NCBI GenBank assembly: GCA_030652255.1
Contig: JAUSAZ010000123.1
Span: forward strand, 1-44,839
DNA length: 44,839 nt
Origin: Myxococcales bacterium
Lineage (GTDB): Bacteria > Myxococcota_A > Polyangia > Polyangiales > Ga0077539
Reading direction: 5' to 3'
The position numbers and the translations under genes are program-made. The stretch's first letter is position 1, and every line of letters begins with the position of its first letter. Below, in pieces: positions 9,915 through 17,467 of this stretch. The notes under the pieces were generated by a model. That model saw only the letters and a list, made by a program, of their open reading frames with translations. It made no database searches and was not told where the DNA came from.

Positions 9915-10622
9915 TCAGCAGCCGTCGGGCCCGCAGACGGCCCCATCGGGCACCACGGTCTCGCGCCCCTCGGGCAGCTCGGACCAGGCCTTCTCCAGCA
10001 CCTCCAGCAGCACCTCCGCGGGCTGCGCGCCGGACACCCCGTAGCGCTCGGCCACGGCGAAGAAGGGGACGCCCGTGATGCCGATGTCCCGGGCGTTGCG
10101 CTCGTCGGCGCGCACCTCGTCGGCGTACTGGCTCGTGGCCAGCGTCGCGCGCACCTCCTCGGCGTCGAGGCCCACCTCGGCCGCGAGGCGGGCGAGCACG
10201 TCGCGGTCGCCCACGGCCTCGCCCTCGGTCATGTAGGCCCGCAGCAGGCGCTCCTTCATGGCCCCCTGGAGCCCCCTGGTGGCGGCCATGTGCAGCAGCC
10301 GGTGGGCGTCGAAGGTGTTGCCCGCGCGCACCTTGTCGAAGCGCATGTCGAGGCCGTCGACGGCGGCGACCTTCGTCATGTTGTCGATCATCCCCTGGGC
10401 GTGGGCGACGCTGCGCCCGTACTTCTTCGCGAGGCGCTCGGCGTAGGAGGGCGTCGCGGGCTGCACCGGCGGCGCGGAGGGGTCGAGCTCGAAGGAGTGC
10501 CAGGTGATGGTCACGTCGTCGCGGTGGGGAAAGTCCTTGAGGGCGGCTTCGAGCCTGCGCTTGCCGACGTAGCACCAGGGGCACGCGATGTCGGACCACA
10601 CGTCCAGCTTGAGGGTCTTCAT
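9915..10622 (-). CDS. DsbA/FrnE-family oxidoreductase (2-hydroxychromene-2-carboxylate isomerase-like)
   Basis: A 235-residue thioredoxin-fold protein. The active-site motif CPWC is at residues 14-17 (SDIACPWCYVG), followed by the helical insertion and the late cis-Pro segment ITGVPFFAV near residue 195. No signal peptide is present, so it is a cytoplasmic FrnE-like member and not a periplasmic DsbA. Family members act in disulfide chemistry or glutathione-dependent isomerisation; the substrate here is unknown. The ATG at 10622 (MKTLKLDVWSD) is chosen because the family begins there, although the frame is open upstream. It converges on the ScfR gene with a 12-bp gap. Confidence 0.9.
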   Translation of the reverse strand: MKTLKLDVWSDIACPWCYVGKRRLEAALKDFPHRDDVTITWHSFELDPSAPPVQPATPSYAERLAKKYGRSVAHAQGMIDNMTKVAAVDGLDMRFDKVRAGNTFDAHRLLHMAATRGLQGAMKERLLRAYMTEGEAVGDRDVLARLAAEVGLDAEEVRATLATSQYADEVRADERNARDIGITGVPFFAVAERYGVSGAQPAEVLLEVLEKAWSELPEGRETVVPDGAVCGPDGC

Positions 10623-10637
10623 GGGGGCGAACGGTAG

Positions 10638-10647
10638 GTTCGCGAAC
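10638..10647. promoter_or_regulatory. 10-bp palindrome in divergent promoter region
   Basis: GTTCGCGAAC is a perfect palindrome between the divergent oxidoreductase and MFS genes (gap 10623-10740). It could be an operator, but short palindromes are common in GC-rich DNA. Confidence 0.25.
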
Positions 10648-10740
10648 ACGAAGGTGCCAGCGGCGAAATCAGGGCAGCGGGAGCACCGCGGGGGGCGCGA
10701 GCGGCGCGCCGTCCCATGGCGCGCTCCTCCCGCGGAGGCT

Positions 10741-12039
10741 ATGAGTCGCGCCCTCCCCATTCCCATGCAGCGACAGACCTCCGAGCGCGCCGTGATCCTC
10801 CTCGTGGCGATGGTGCAGTTCGTCAACATCCTCGACTTCATGATGGTGATGCCGATGGGGCCCGACTTCGCCGCGGCCCTCGGCATCCCCCTCTCGCGCC
10901 TCGGCCTCATCGGCGGGAGCTACACCCTGGCCGCGATGATCTCCGGCCTCGTCGGATCGCTCTTCCTCGACCGCTTCGGTCGTCGCAACGCGCTCCTCGT
11001 CGCGATGCTCGGCCTCGTCGTCGCGACCGTCCTCGGCGGGCTCGCGCGGGGCTTCTCGACGCTGCTCCTCGCGCGCGTCATCGCGGGCGCCTTCGGCGGC
11101 CCGGCCACCGCCGTGTCGATGTCCATCATCGCCGACACCGTGCCCGCCGAGCGTCGCGGCAAGGCCATGGGCGTCGTGATGGGGGCCTTCTCGCTGGCCT
11201 CGGTGTTCGGCGTCCCGCTGGGCCTCGAGCTCGCCCGCCGCGGCGGCTGGCGCCTGCCCTTCTTCGCCGTCGCCTCCCTCGGCCTCGTCGCCACCGCTGT
11301 CGGCGCCGCGCTGCTCCCGCCGCTGCGGGGTCACCTCGAACGCCGGGCCTCCCCGACCGACGGCCTCGCCGCCACCTACCGCGACGCGCCCGGCGCCGCC
11401 GCCGCGCAGCCCTCGCCGGGCACCCTCGACCTGCTGCGCAGGCCCGCGGTGCTGCTCACCTACGCGATGAGCGTCACGGCCATGCTGGGCGGCTTCGTGC
11501 TCATCCCCAACATCTCGCCCTACCTGCTGCACAACCTCGGGTACCCCCGCGAGCACCTCGGGCTGCTCTACCTCTGCGGCGGCCTGAGCTCCTTCGTGGG
11601 GCTCCAGTTCGCCGGGCGCCTCGTCGACCGCTTCGGCGGGCTGCGCATCGCCGCGCCCGCGACGGTGATCATCGTGTGGGTGGTGATCGAGGGCTTCGGC
11701 CGCGCCCGGCCGTGGATGCCCGTGATCGCGGTGTTCGTGCTCTGGATGACGGCGATGAGCTTCCGCAACGTCGCCATGCAGACCGTCGCGTCGAAGGTGC
11801 CGTCGCCCACCGAGCGGGCGCGCTTCATGTCGCTCCAGAGCGCCGTGCAGCACGGGGCGTCGGCGCTGGGCGCGATGGTGTCCACGCTGATGCTCACCGA
11901 GGGCGCCGATCACCGGATGGTGGGGATGCCACGCGTCGCCGCGGTGACCGCCACGCTCTTCGCGGCGCTGCCCTTCCTGCTGGGGATGGTGGAGCGTCGG
12001 CAGCGTGCCCAGGCGAGGCCCGGCGCGCTCGCGGGGTGA
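10741..12039 (+). CDS. MFS transporter
   Basis: A 432-residue inner-membrane transporter with about 12 hydrophobic helices. The loop 2-3 signature of the major facilitator superfamily is visible as LFLDRFGRRNALL. A second related motif (GRLVDRFGGLRI) lies at the start of the second half, reflecting the family's internal duplication. The central loop (about residues 200-225) is hydrophilic. The closest resemblance is to drug/sugar efflux MFS proteins, but the substrate cannot be read from sequence. The ATG at 10741 is preceded by GGAGG. It converges on the amidase gene with a 10-bp gap and no obvious terminator. Confidence 0.9.
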   Translation: MSRALPIPMQRQTSERAVILLVAMVQFVNILDFMMVMPMGPDFAAALGIPLSRLGLIGGSYTLAAMISGLVGSLFLDRFGRRNALLVAMLGLVVATVLGGLARGFSTLLLARVIAGAFGGPATAVSMSIIADTVPAERRGKAMGVVMGAFSLASVFGVPLGLELARRGGWRLPFFAVASLGLVATAVGAALLPPLRGHLERRASPTDGLAATYRDAPGAAAAQPSPGTLDLLRRPAVLLTYAMSVTAMLGGFVLIPNISPYLLHNLGYPREHLGLLYLCGGLSSFVGLQFAGRLVDRFGGLRIAAPATVIIVWVVIEGFGRARPWMPVIAVFVLWMTAMSFRNVAMQTVASKVPSPTERARFMSLQSAVQHGASALGAMVSTLMLTEGADHRMVGMPRVAAVTATLFAALPFLLGMVERRQRAQARPGALAG

Positions 12040-12049
12040 CGGCGAGGTA

Positions 12050-14011
12050 CTACCGGCGGCGACGGCGGACGCCGACGACCAGCGCCAGCGCGGCGAGCCC
12101 GAGGCTCCCCGGCAGGCCCGATCGGCCGCGCGAGGGCGCCGCGCTGCAGCCGCCTTCGAGGGCCTCGGTGAGCACCTCCTCGCCCTCGTCGCCCGAGGGA
12201 CCCGCGTCGGCGCGCGTCGGCGGCAGCTCGTCGCCCGCGTCGGGCTCCACGGGGCTCCCTGCGTCGACGGGCTCCACGGGGCTACCCCCATCGACGGGCT
12301 CCACGGGGCTCCCTGCGTCGACGGGCGCCGGGGGCGTGCCCGCGTCGACGGGCGCCGGAGGACTCCCCGCATCGACGGGCGCCGGAGGAGTGCCCGCGTC
12401 GGGCATGACCGGCGGCGGGGTGACGGCGCGCGGGCTCACGCGCACGGAGCAGCGCGCGGCGGTCTCGCTGCCGAACCAGGTGACCCCCTCCTGCACGAGG
12501 CCGTAGGTCTCGGTGAGGGTGGTGGCGGTGGTGACCTCGGGGATGCCCAGCACGAAGGAGAAGCGGCCCACCGCGCCGGGCGCCGTGGCGCGGTCGACCC
12601 CGGAGGGACGGCCGCGGTTGACCCAGTTGATCATGTCGAAGAAGACGCCGTCGTGGTCGCGCGGGCCGGTGGTGCCCAGCCGCGTGCTGGCGGCGGCCCA
12701 GGTCGCGGTGCCCGTGTTGCGGTACTCGAACCAGGCCACCGGGCGCTCGCCCGAGGTGGCCGCGGTGGGGCAGCTCGCGGCGACGAAGGTGCCCGCGTAG
12801 GCGGGCGTCGCGGGGGGCGGCGGGGTGGTGCTGCCGTTGCCGCGGACGAGGTCGAGGTAGTGGTTCCAGTTCCAGCCGTTGCCGCCGTTGCCGGGGTCGG
12901 TGTGGCCGCCCGCGCCGCCGCAGTTGGTGGCGTTGGTGGCGCACGGCCCGCCGCTGCCGCTGCGCGGGACCTGGTAGTGCCCGATGATGTGCGCGCGGTC
13001 GATCGGGATGCGGTAGCGGTCGCAGATGGCGCGGGTGAGGCGCGCGCTCGCGACGTACATCCGCTCGGTGTACCAGCGGCCCGGATCGGCCACGTAGCCC
13101 TCGTGCTCGATGCCGATGGAGCGCTGGTTGATGTTCCAGTTGCCGGCGTGCCACGCGGTGTCGCCGTGCGCGACCATCTGCGTGATCTCGCCGTCCGACG
13201 AGCGGATGTTGTAGTGCGCCGACGCCCCCGCCGCGGGGTTCTGGAACCACGACGTGCTGCCCGAGTAGGAGCCCTGCATCGTGTGGATGACCACGTACTG
13301 GATGCTCCCGCCGGTGCGCCCGCTGGTGTAGTTGCGCGTCGAGGCGGGCACCCAGCGGGCGGGCCCGTAGTCCGCGCTCGCCGACACCGCCTGGTTGACC
13401 CCGAGGCGCTCCTCCGCCGGGGGCAGCCCGGGGTGCGCGGCGAGGCGAATACGCTCACCGGTAAAAGCCCGCTCGGAGACGCCGTCGTGGAGCACCGTGA
13501 AGACCTGCGACGCATACGAGACCTGCATCACCCGGTCGCGCAGGCCCGAGTAGCGCGCGACGGCCTCGGCCCAGCTCGCGAGCTCGTCGGGGTCGGCGCC
13601 GGTCTGCGCGCCCAGCTCCGCCAGCACCGCCGCGGCGCCCGCCACGCCGAGGCCCGTGTTGGTGCGCAGGGCCTCCTCGTCGACGCCCAGCAGCGCCCGC
13701 GCGCGGGCCACCGTATCGATCGACCCGGTCGCCCGCAGGTGCAGCGGACCGAGCTCGGGCTGGTTGTGCATCTCGTGGGCGCCGCCCTCGTCGCCGTGCT
13801 CGTCGGCGACCACGGGGTTGTCGAAGCGCGTCTCCGCCCAGGCCACCGCCGCGAGCAGGTCGCGCGGCACCTCGTAGGCCGTCGCCGCGCGGGTGATCGC
13901 GTCGTCGAGGGTGACCGCGCTCGCGAAGGTCGCGGGGTCGACGGGGCCGTTGACGCAGCTCCCCAGGAGCACAGCCAGGACGGGGACCACGAAGCGGGAC
14001 CGTGAGTGCAT
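12050..14011 (-). CDS. N-acetylmuramoyl-L-alanine amidase lipoprotein with MYXO-CTERM-like tail
   Basis: A 653-residue exported cell-wall hydrolase. The ATG at 14011 gives a lipoprotein-like signal (LLGSC, C19). Residues 45-75 (AVAWAETRFDNPVV) resemble the catalytic start of lytic transglycosylases. Residues 235-390 form an Amidase_2 domain with predicted zinc ligands H243, H370 and D372 (GGHTDPG). Residues 400-528 are the Ig-like module shared with the VanY-like protein at 3923-5338. A linker repeats PPAPVDAG/SPVEPVDAG (about 535-592), followed by GGCSA, a hydrophobic helix and five terminal Arg. Residues 1-240 could add a second muralytic activity; that is inference. Confidence 0.9.
   Translation of the reverse strand: MHSRSRFVVPVLAVLLGSCVNGPVDPATFASAVTLDDAITRAATAYEVPRDLLAAVAWAETRFDNPVVADEHGDEGGAHEMHNQPELGPLHLRATGSIDTVARARALLGVDEEALRTNTGLGVAGAAAVLAELGAQTGADPDELASWAEAVARYSGLRDRVMQVSYASQVFTVLHDGVSERAFTGERIRLAAHPGLPPAEERLGVNQAVSASADYGPARWVPASTRNYTSGRTGGSIQYVVIHTMQGSYSGSTSWFQNPAAGASAHYNIRSSDGEITQMVAHGDTAWHAGNWNINQRSIGIEHEGYVADPGRWYTERMYVASARLTRAICDRYRIPIDRAHIIGHYQVPRSGSGGPCATNATNCGGAGGHTDPGNGGNGWNWNHYLDLVRGNGSTTPPPPATPAYAGTFVAASCPTAATSGERPVAWFEYRNTGTATWAAASTRLGTTGPRDHDGVFFDMINWVNRGRPSGVDRATAPGAVGRFSFVLGIPEVTTATTLTETYGLVQEGVTWFGSETAARCSVRVSPRAVTPPPVMPDAGTPPAPVDAGSPPAPVDAGTPPAPVDAGSPVEPVDGGSPVEPVDAGSPVEPDAGDELPPTRADAGPSGDEGEEVLTEALEGGCSAAPSRGRSGLPGSLGLAALALVVGVRRRRR
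12245..12412 (-). repeat. in-gene tandem repeat encoding Pro/Ala/Val-Asp-Ala-Gly linker
   Basis: A degenerate 24-27 bp unit with TCGACGGGC..CGGGG repeats about seven times and encodes the PAPVDAG/EPVDAG linker of the amidase. It separates the Ig-like module from the C-terminal sorting helix and is likely to vary in length between strains. Confidence 0.7.
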
Positions 14012-14094
14012 GGCGCGGATCATCAGCAATCGCCGTGCCCTTGTCACGCCGTTGCCCGTCGGGGGCGCGTTCGGACATAGGATCCGTGGTCATC

Positions 14095-14970
14095 ATGGCG
14101 AAGGTGATCGACGGGAAGGTCGTGGCCGCGGCGTTGCGGGTGCGGGTGGCGGCGGCGGCGGCGGACTTCGCGGCGCGTGTCGGCCGACCGGCGGGGCTCG
14201 ACGTGGTGCTGGTGGGCGACGACGCGGCCTCGCAGGTGTACGTGCGCAACAAGGGCCGCGCGTGCGAGGAGGCCGGGATGCGCAGCGCCATCCACCGGCT
14301 TCCGGCGGACGCGGCGCAGGCGGAGGTGGAGGCGCTCATCGACGGGCTGATGGCCGACGAGCGGGTCGACGGGGTGCTGGTGCAGCTGCCGCTGCCGAAG
14401 CACCTCGACGAGCAGGCGGTGCTCGACCGGGTGGCGCCCGAGAAGGACGTCGACGGCTTCCACCCGAGCAACGTGGGCGCGCTCTGGCTGGGCCGCGAGG
14501 GCCTGGTGCCGTGCACCCCGTGGGGCTGCATGCGCCTGCTCGACACGGCGGGCGTGAAGCTGGAGGGCGCGCGCGGGGTGGTGGTCGGGCGGAGCAACAT
14601 CGTGGGCAAGCCGATGGCGGCGCTGCTGCTGCGCCGGAGCGCGACGGTGGTGATGGCGCACTCGAAGACGCAGGACCTCGCGGCGCTCTGCGCCAGCGCC
14701 GACGTGCTGGTGGCCGCGGTGGGGCGCGCGAAGATGATCGGCGCGGCGTGGGTGAAGCCCGGCGCGGCGGTGATCGACGTGGGCATCAACCGCACGGCCG
14801 AGGGCAAGCTGGTCGGCGACGTGGACTTCGACGCCGTGGTGGGCCACGCCGGGGCCATCACCCCGGTGCCGGGCGGCGTCGGGCCGATGACCATCGCGTG
14901 CCTGCTGGAGAACACCGTGCGCGCCGCGTGGCGCCGGGCGGGCCTGCCGAAGGGTGAGCTGTCGATCTAG
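14095..14970 (+). CDS. folD: bifunctional methylenetetrahydrofolate dehydrogenase/cyclohydrolase
   Basis: FolD interconverts 5,10-methylene-THF and 10-formyl-THF, feeding purine and formyl-Met synthesis. The 291-residue protein has the catalytic Tyr/Lys pair Y49 and K53 (YVRNK), the QLPLPKH motif, the NADP-binding VVGRSNIVGKPMA and the C-terminal PGGVGPMT signature. The ATG at 14095 gives the usual MAKVIDGK beginning; the frame runs upstream only by chance. A possible -10 element TAGGAT lies at 14078-14083. It is divergent from the amidase gene. Confidence 0.97.
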   Translation: MAKVIDGKVVAAALRVRVAAAAADFAARVGRPAGLDVVLVGDDAASQVYVRNKGRACEEAGMRSAIHRLPADAAQAEVEALIDGLMADERVDGVLVQLPLPKHLDEQAVLDRVAPEKDVDGFHPSNVGALWLGREGLVPCTPWGCMRLLDTAGVKLEGARGVVVGRSNIVGKPMAALLLRRSATVVMAHSKTQDLAALCASADVLVAAVGRAKMIGAAWVKPGAAVIDVGINRTAEGKLVGDVDFDAVVGHAGAITPVPGGVGPMTIACLLENTVRAAWRRAGLPKGELSI

Positions 14971-14991
14971 CGACCGCGGGGTTGGTCACTC

Positions 14992-15012
14992 GGGTGTCTG
15001 GTCACAACACCC
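14992..15012. terminator. weak hairpin between convergent folD and Sua5-type gene
   Basis: GGGTGT (14992-14997) pairs with ACACCC (15007-15012) around a 9-base loop, in the 46-bp gap between two convergent genes. It could terminate both transcripts, but it lacks a U-rich tail. Confidence 0.35.
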
Positions 15013-15016
15013 CCGC

Positions 15017-16039
15017 TCAGCCAGGGGCCTCGGCGGCGCGGGCCAGGCGGTCGCGCACCGCCGCCCAGGCGTCGTCCGTCGGGACGTCCTCCACCACGAT
15101 GTGCGCGCAGCCCGCGTCGTCGAGCGCGTGCAGCACCGCGAACATCGCCCCCGCGTAGGCCGCCGCGTCGCGTGGCAGCGTGCGCACCAGCGCCCCTTCG
15201 GTCGATGACACCCGCGTGCCTTCGAGCGCGAGCACCCCGACGACCCCGCCGCCCTCGCGTCGCAGCGCGGCGACCACGCCGTCGAGCGCCTCGCCCGTCG
15301 CCCGTCGAAGCGCCGCGCGCGGGGCGTAGTGACGTCGGACCATCCCGGGCGAGAGGAGCGCCTCGCCCGACTCCTCGGCGGGCGCGTCGACCACGGTGAG
15401 CGCGGGGAGGGCCATGCGCAGCAGGTCGTACGCGAGCGAGCCGTGGCGCAGCAGGCGCGGCGGGTCGTGGGTGACGTCGACCACCGTCGACTCGATGCCG
15501 CAGGCGGTCGGGCCGCCGTCGAGGACGAGGTCGACGCGGCCGTCGAGGCCCTTGAGGACGTGCGCCGCGGTGGTGGGCGAGAGCTGCTGGTAGCGGTTGG
15601 CGCTCGGCGCGGCGACGGCGAAGTCCACCGCCGAGAGCAGCGCCCGGGCGACCGGGTGCGACGGGAGGCGCAGGGCGACGGTGGGCCCGCCGCCGGTGAC
15701 GGGGTCGCACACGCCGTCGGCGCCGCGGGCCACGACGAGGGTGAGGGGCCCCGGCCAGAAGCGCGCCGCGAGCTGCCCGGCGAGGGGCGGCCACAAGGCG
15801 GCGAGGCGGCGGGCGTGCTCGACGGTGGCGACGTGGGCGATGAGCGGGTTGAAGGACGGCCGGCCCTTCGCGGCGAAGACCCTCGCGACGGCGGCGGCGT
15901 CGTCGGCCCGCGCCCCGAGGCCGTAGACGGTCTCCGTGGGGAAGGCCACGAGGCCGCCGCGGCGGAGGACGGCGGCGGCGCGCGCGATCGCCGCGGGGTC
16001 CGGGCGCTGGGGGTCGACCGCGATGACCTCGGTTCGCAT
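15017..16039 (-). CDS. L-threonylcarbamoyladenylate synthase, Sua5 type
   Basis: This enzyme makes threonylcarbamoyl-AMP from Thr, bicarbonate and ATP, the first step of t6A modification of ANN-decoding tRNAs. The 340 residues comprise the YrdC domain (about 10-205; PTETVYGLG near 34, KGRPSFNPL near 58) and the extra C-terminal Sua5 domain (about 225-340), joined by the diagnostic linker SPGMVRRHYAPRA. The ATG at 16039 is the first family-like Met; an upstream extension of the frame would overlap the divergent glycosyltransferase. It is probably essential or near essential. Confidence 0.93.
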   Translation of the reverse strand: MRTEVIAVDPQRPDPAAIARAAAVLRRGGLVAFPTETVYGLGARADDAAAVARVFAAKGRPSFNPLIAHVATVEHARRLAALWPPLAGQLAARFWPGPLTLVVARGADGVCDPVTGGGPTVALRLPSHPVARALLSAVDFAVAAPSANRYQQLSPTTAAHVLKGLDGRVDLVLDGGPTACGIESTVVDVTHDPPRLLRHGSLAYDLLRMALPALTVVDAPAEESGEALLSPGMVRRHYAPRAALRRATGEALDGVVAALRREGGGVVGVLALEGTRVSSTEGALVRTLPRDAAAYAGAMFAVLHALDDAGCAHIVVEDVPTDDAWAAVRDRLARAAEAPG

Positions 16040-16050
16040 GGGCGATCGGG

Positions 16051-16056
16051 TATAAC
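16051..16056 (+). promoter_or_regulatory. -10-like TATAAC, 8 nt before the glycosyltransferase ATG
   Basis: TATAAC ends 8 bases before the ATG at 16065, so transcription would begin close to the start codon. No Shine-Dalgarno sequence is visible, which suggests a leaderless or near-leaderless mRNA. The -35 region falls inside the divergent gene and is not convincing. Confidence 0.4.
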
Positions 16057-16064
16057 GGTTCGTG

Positions 16065-17249
16065 ATGCGACACGCACTCCTGACCGAGCAGTGGTTTCCG
16101 GCCATCGGCGGATCGATCCAGCTCTTCGACGCCATCTACGGACAGCACATGCCGCCCGGCGACGCGGTGCACATCATCGCCGGCGGGCCCCCGGGCAGCG
16201 CCGCGCACGACAAGAACTACCCCCGGCCCGTCACGCGCTTCGACGACACGCGCTACCCCTGGATGAAGCCCGAGTCGGCCGCGGAGTACGCGCGGATGTT
16301 CGCCGCCACGCTCGCCGTGTGCCGCCGCGAGCGCATCGAGGTGCTGCACGCCGCGCGGGTCATCCCCGAGGGGCTCGTCGCGATGGCCGTGGGGCGCGCG
16401 CTCTCCATCCCGTACACGGTGTGGGTGCACGGCGAGGAGGTCTCGCTCTTCCTCCGCTACGCCGTGAAGAAGCGGCTGATGCCGCAGGTGTTCGGGCGCG
16501 CGCGGGCGGTGTTCGCCAACTCCACCTTCACCCAGGGGCGGGCGCTGCTCGCGGGCGCGCCGGCGGAGAAGCTCCACGTGATCAACCCCGCGGTGGACGC
16601 CGAGGCCTTCGCGGGGCCCTTCGACACCGCCGAGCTCGTCGAGCGCTTCGGCCTCGCGGGCAAGACGGTGCTGCTCACCGTCGGGAGGCTCACCCGGCGC
16701 AAGGGCCACGACACCGTGCTCTCCGCCCTGGCGCGGCTCCGCCCGCTCGGGCTCTTACAAGACCTCGTATGGCTGGTGCTCTCCGACGGCGAGCTGGAGG
16801 CCGAGCTCAAGAAGACCTGCTCGGCCCTCGGGCTCGACGACGTGGTGCGCTGGGTGGGCCCGGTCTCGCGCGACGCGCTGCCGCGCTACTACGCCGCGGC
16901 GGACGTGTTCGTGCACCCCAACCGCACGCTCGACGACGACGACGTCGAGGGCTTCGGGATGGTGTTCCTCGAGGCGAGCGCGGCGGGGCTCGCGGTGATC
17001 GGGGGGAGGTCCGGCGGCGTGGTCGACGCGGTGGAGGACGGCGGCTCGGGGATGCTGGTCGACGGCGCCTCGCTCGACGCGGTCACCGACGCCATCGCGG
17101 GGCTCGTGCGCGACCCCGTGCGCCGTGCGTCGATGGGGCGTCGGGGCCCCGCCTGGGCGCGGCGCTTCCGCTGGGAGGATCAGGCCGCGCGGGTGCGCGC
17201 GCTCGGGTCCGGCGACGGCGACGCGGACACCGCAGTCGCCGCCGACTGA
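16065..17249 (+). CDS. GT4-family glycosyltransferase
   Basis: A 394-residue retaining GT-B glycosyltransferase. The N-terminal acceptor half has the Gly-rich loop near residue 15 (FPAIGGS). The C-terminal nucleotide-sugar half has VGRLTRRKGHD near residue 205 and the EX7E motif in EGFGMVFLEASAAG near residue 295. No membrane segment is visible. GT4 enzymes add sugars to lipids, polysaccharides or metabolites; donor and acceptor are unknown. The ATG at 16065 is preferred to the overlapping GTG at 16062. The gene precedes the phosphonate cluster but a strong hairpin follows it, so it may be a separate transcription unit. Confidence 0.92.
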   Translation: MRHALLTEQWFPAIGGSIQLFDAIYGQHMPPGDAVHIIAGGPPGSAAHDKNYPRPVTRFDDTRYPWMKPESAAEYARMFAATLAVCRRERIEVLHAARVIPEGLVAMAVGRALSIPYTVWVHGEEVSLFLRYAVKKRLMPQVFGRARAVFANSTFTQGRALLAGAPAEKLHVINPAVDAEAFAGPFDTAELVERFGLAGKTVLLTVGRLTRRKGHDTVLSALARLRPLGLLQDLVWLVLSDGELEAELKKTCSALGLDDVVRWVGPVSRDALPRYYAAADVFVHPNRTLDDDDVEGFGMVFLEASAAGLAVIGGRSGGVVDAVEDGGSGMLVDGASLDAVTDAIAGLVRDPVRRASMGRRGPAWARRFRWEDQAARVRALGSGDGDADTAVAAD

Positions 17250-17250
17250 C

Positions 17251-17284
17251 GCCGCCAGCCACCGGGTACGCCCGGGTGGCGGCG
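17251..17284 (+). terminator. strong GC hairpin after the glycosyltransferase gene
   Basis: GCCGCCAGCCACCGGG and CCCGGGTGGCGGCGG pair almost completely around a TACG loop, starting 2 bases after the stop codon. There is no U-run, so it is either a GC-type terminator or a stabilising 3' structure. A second small perfect hairpin, GGGGT-GCT-ACCCC, follows at 17304-17316 in what may be the aepX leader. Nothing else is recognised in the remaining gap to 17467. Confidence 0.5.
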
Positions 17285-17467
17285 GGTGCGTAGCTGGCTT
17301 CGCGGGGTGCTACCCCGGGGCAACGTGGGGCGGGCGAAGTTGACGCGGGTTGGGAGGTGGTGTGAGAAGCCCGCGACCCGACGGCGTACGCCGTGCACAG
17401 GACCGAAGGCGCCCGCCGGGCCGATGAGGCTCAACCGGCGACGGCGAAAATCGAACGGAGACCGCAG

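Noticed and set aside
12005..14005. A 666-codon plus-strand frame opposite the amidase gene
   Set aside because: The minus strand has a clear signal peptide, Amidase_2 motifs and sorting tail; the plus frame has only Ala/Gly/Val/Arg low complexity.
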